A DNA stretch of 64,000 nucleotides. It comes from Hyphomicrobiales bacterium. Lineage in GTDB: Bacteria; Pseudomonadota; Alphaproteobacteria; Rhizobiales; Rhizobiaceae. Position numbers and translations under genes: made by a program. Shown here piece by piece: positions 62,064 to 64,000 of the stretch. Within the stretch, counting starts at the first letter, position 1. Each line of letters opens with the position of its first letter. The stretch lies in NCBI GenBank assembly GCA_900469955.1, contig UBYX01000002.1:248808-312807 (forward strand), read 5' to 3'. The notes under the pieces are model-generated. The model was not told where the DNA came from and did no database searches. It saw nothing but the letters and a program-made list of their open reading frames with translations.

Positions 62064-63557
62064 CTAGCCGGCGGTCAGCGTCCGTCTGACGGCATCCTTC
62101 CAGCCCCGGATTTTCGCGCCGCGGGTCTTCTCGTCCATTTCCGGCTCGAAGCGGCGCTGGCGTGCCCAGCTCTTCGCGAACGCCTTCCTGTCCGGCCAGA
62201 CGCCGGCCTTGGAACCGGCAAGCCAGGCCGCCCCGAGCGCGGTTGTTTCAAGGATGGTCGGGCGATCGACAGGCGCATCGAGCAGGTCGGAGAGCCGCTG
62301 CATGGTCCAGTCGGAAGCGACCATTCCGCCATCGACGCGCAGTACCGTATCGCCGTTGGCATTGCGCCAGTCCCGGCGCATGGCGTCGAGCAGGTCGCGG
62401 GTCTGGTAGCAGACGGCTTCGAGTGCGGCGCGAGCGAATTCCGCGGGGCCCGTCGCGCGCGTCAGGCCGAAGATCGCGCCCCTTGCCTCGGCATCCCAGT
62501 GCGGCGCGCCAAGCCCTGTGAAGGCCGGCACCAGATAAACTTCCTGCTGAGGATCGGCTCCCGCCGCCAAGTCGCCGGATTGACTCGCCTTTTCGATGAT
62601 GCCGAGCCCGTCGCGCAGCCATTGCACCGCGGCGCCCGCGATAAAGATCGAGCCTTCCAGCGCATAGGTCGTCTCGCCATCGAGCCGGTAGGCGATGGTC
62701 GTCAGAAGCCGGTTCTTGGAGCGGCACATGTCCGTGCCCGTATTCAGGACCGCAAAGCACCCCGTGCCGTAGGTGGATTTCATCATCCCCGGCTCGAAAC
62801 AGGCCTGGCCGATCGTGGCGGCCTGCTGGTCGCCGGCAACGCCGAGGATCGGGATCGCCGCGCCGAACAGGCTTTTGTCGGTGACGCCGAAATCGTCGGC
62901 GCAATCCTTGACCTCCGGCAGCATGGCGGCGGGAATGCGGAGGATTTCCAGGAGGTCGTCGTCCCAGCGGTTGTCGCCGATATTGTAGATCAGCGTGCGC
63001 GACGCATTGGTGGCATCGGTGACGAAGCTTTTGCCCCCGGTCAGCCGCCAGATGAGGAAGGTGTCGATCGTGCCGAAGCAAAGCTCGCCCTTGGCCGCCC
63101 GTGCCCGCGCGCCTTTGACGTTGGCGAGCATCCAGGAGAGCTTGGTGCCGGAAAAATACGGATCGAGCAGCAGGCCGGTGCGGCGGGTGAAGAGCTTTTC
63201 CAGATCCTGCCGCTTCAGTTTTTCGCAATAGCTCGCGGTGCGGCGGTCCTGCCAGACGATGGCGTTGTGGATGGGCTTGCCGCTCTCGCGTTCCCAGACG
63301 ACGACCGTCTCGCGCTGGTTGGTGATGCCGATCGCAGCTATATCGGAGGCTTCGATCTTTGCTTCCTTCAGCGCCTGCTTGACCGTCCACAGCACGGTTT
63401 CCCAGATCTCCTCCGGATCGTGCTCGACCCAGCCGGGCATTGGAAAGATCTGCGTGAATTCCTTCTGGCCTATGCCGGCGATTTTCATCTTGCCGTCAAA
63501 AACGATCGCCCGCGTCGAGGTCGTCCCCTGATCGATCGCCAGAACATAACCCGCCAT
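62064..63557 (-). CDS. glpK: Glycerol kinase
   Basis: A 497-aa FGGY-family kinase making glycerol 3-phosphate from glycerol and ATP. Diagnostic are the N-terminal [26 protein letters not shown], the central [30 protein letters not shown], and [28 protein letters not shown] near the end. The length is standard. ATG 63557 is supported by family alignment. No glpF, glpD or regulator lies adjacent within the window. It follows the chemoreceptor terminator on the same strand. Confidence 0.97.
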   Translation of the reverse strand: MAGYVLAIDQGTTSTRAIVFDGKMKIAGIGQKEFTQIFPMPGWVEHDPEEIWETVLWTVKQALKEAKIEASDIAAIGITNQRETVVVWERESGKPIHNAIVWQDRRTASYCEKLKRQDLEKLFTRRTGLLLDPYFSGTKLSWMLANVKGARARAAKGELCFGTIDTFLIWRLTGGKSFVTDATNASRTLIYNIGDNRWDDDLLEILRIPAAMLPEVKDCADDFGVTDKSLFGAAIPILGVAGDQQAATIGQACFEPGMMKSTYGTGCFAVLNTGTDMCRSKNRLLTTIAYRLDGETTYALEGSIFIAGAAVQWLRDGLGIIEKASQSGDLAAGADPQQEVYLVPAFTGLGAPHWDAEARGAIFGLTRATGPAEFARAALEAVCYQTRDLLDAMRRDWRNANGDTVLRVDGGMVASDWTMQRLSDLLDAPVDRPTILETTALGAAWLAGSKAGVWPDRKAFAKSWARQRRFEPEMDEKTRGAKIRGWKDAVRRTLTAG

Positions 63558-63617
63558 ACTGCTGCTCCTCCCCTAGAGTCTCGTGGAGACGGTTTCAGCA
63601 GGCCGGATCGCCATGTG

Positions 63618-63671
63618 TCAAACAAAAACATCGAGCCGGCCGATCGGAAAAGTTCGATCGGCCGGCTCGAT
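63618..63671 (-). terminator. Strong terminator of chemoreceptor gene
   Basis: A perfect 17-bp stem at 63630-63646 with 63655-63671 (8-base loop), one of the longest in the window, followed on the minus strand by GTTTTTGTTTG. It lies 34 bases after the chemoreceptor stop codon. Confidence 0.9.
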
Positions 63672-63704
63672 GAAGGTTTCGGTGAAGGTCTGACCTTCGA
63701 TCGA

Positions 63705-64000
63705 TTAGAATTCTTCCCAGTTGTCCGCGGATGCCGCAGGCGAAGCCGCGACAGGCGCTCCACCGGAGAAGGCCCGGGCGATCTTGCTGACCATGGAACG
63801 GGCCGGCGACGCTGCCGGACGCGAACGCGCCGTGGCTGCCGCGACCGGTGCTGCCTGACGAATCGAGACCGGAGGCGTCGAGGCATTCTGGCCAAGCTGG
63901 AAGTTGCCGATCAGCTCGCGCAGGCGGCCGGCATCGGTAGCGAGCGTGGCGCCGGCCGCATTGGCCTCTTCCACCATGGCCGCGTTCTGCTGCGTCACCT
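63705..64000 (-). CDS. Methyl-accepting chemotaxis protein, C-terminal part
   Basis: The window ends inside this gene; 98 codons of the 3' end are visible, open at 64000. VTQQNAAMVEEANAAGATLATDAGRLRELIGNFQLG is the end of the signalling-domain coiled coil of a chemoreceptor. An Ala/Pro-rich flexible tail follows and ends with the pentapeptide NWEEF, which matches the C-terminal CheR/CheB-binding motif (NWETF in E. coli). The protein is thus one of the receptors that carry a tether for the adaptation enzymes. The ligand domain is outside the window. Confidence 0.92.
   Translation of the reverse strand, partial: VTQQNAAMVEEANAAGATLATDAGRLRELIGNFQLGQNASTPPVSIRQAAPVAAATARSRPAASPARSMVSKIARAFSGGAPVAASPAASADNWEEF

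Noticed and set aside
1..64000. CRISPR arrays, tRNA or rRNA genes, complete insertion sequences
   Set aside because: No regularly spaced repeats, cloverleaf-like segments in the gaps, or transposase motifs were recognised by reading; a tRNA scan was not run.

Overview
The window is a dense, GC-rich stretch of an alphaproteobacterial chromosome, almost certainly from the Rhizobiaceae (Sinorhizobium/Ensifer, Rhizobium, Shinella and relatives). Lineage markers are a fused anthranilate synthase trpE(G) preceded by a Trp-rich leader peptide and attenuator, the choline importer choXWV, a close NolR-type ArsR regulator, a BacA/SbmA peptide importer, two RirA-type iron operators next to a heme receptor, an HWE-family histidine kinase, and a chemoreceptor ending in the pentapeptide NWEEF. 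From memory, the order trpE(G) - heme receptor - choXWV resembles the Sinorhizobium meliloti chromosome; this was not checked by alignment.

Layout. 0-10 kb: a signal-peptidase-like protein, an acetyltransferase, trpE(G) with its trpL leader, an extensin-like secreted protein, formate-tetrahydrofolate ligase and an iron-regulated TonB-dependent heme receptor. 10-23 kb: membrane and regulatory genes (UPF0114, BtrH-like, LuxR and PAS proteins, a DUF2333/coiled-coil pair), thymidine kinase, the choline ABC operon, a HugZ-like protein, NolR and an omega-aminotransferase. 23-32 kb: an organic-hydroperoxide-type MarR regulator divergent from an alpha/beta hydrolase, an amino-acid binding protein, an unusual three-gene operon led by an EndoU-type ribonuclease with a lamin-tail domain, adenine deaminase, and a DUF4160/DUF2442 pair. 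32-48 kb: an ArsR/SRPBCC/GFA cluster, alpha-glucosidase, sugar kinase, phosphatase, glycosyltransferase, a frameshifted VOC gene, an arginase-fold protein with altered metal ligands, der with a TPR protein, a deacetylase, bacA, an MFS transporter and methionine aminopeptidase. 48-58 kb: a two-component pair, an ECF sigma factor with a DGPF/YciI partner, an AraC regulator divergent from an exported lactonase-like hydrolase, and a GST/GFA/VOC cluster. 58-64 kb: secreted proteins, a horizontally acquired RHS-tip toxin/immunity cassette, D-Ala-D-Ala carboxypeptidase, glycerol kinase and the end of a chemoreceptor gene.

Most of the window is ordinary chromosome. The parts that most deserve a second look are: (i) the 58.9-60.8 kb cassette, where a truncated RHS toxin with its own signal sequence and a one-base frameshift is translationally coupled to a putative immunity gene, and where a 36-bp direct repeat copied from the 3' end of the neighbouring dac gene flanks the insert; (ii) the EndoU-LTD operon at 27.4-29.8 kb; (iii) the tiny trpL leader gene, whose attenuated RNA and peptide are known trans-acting regulators in relatives; and (iv) several clear dyad operators (RirA boxes, TATCGCGATA pairs, TTAG-N6-CTAA pairs). 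No tRNA, rRNA, CRISPR array or complete insertion sequence was recognised.
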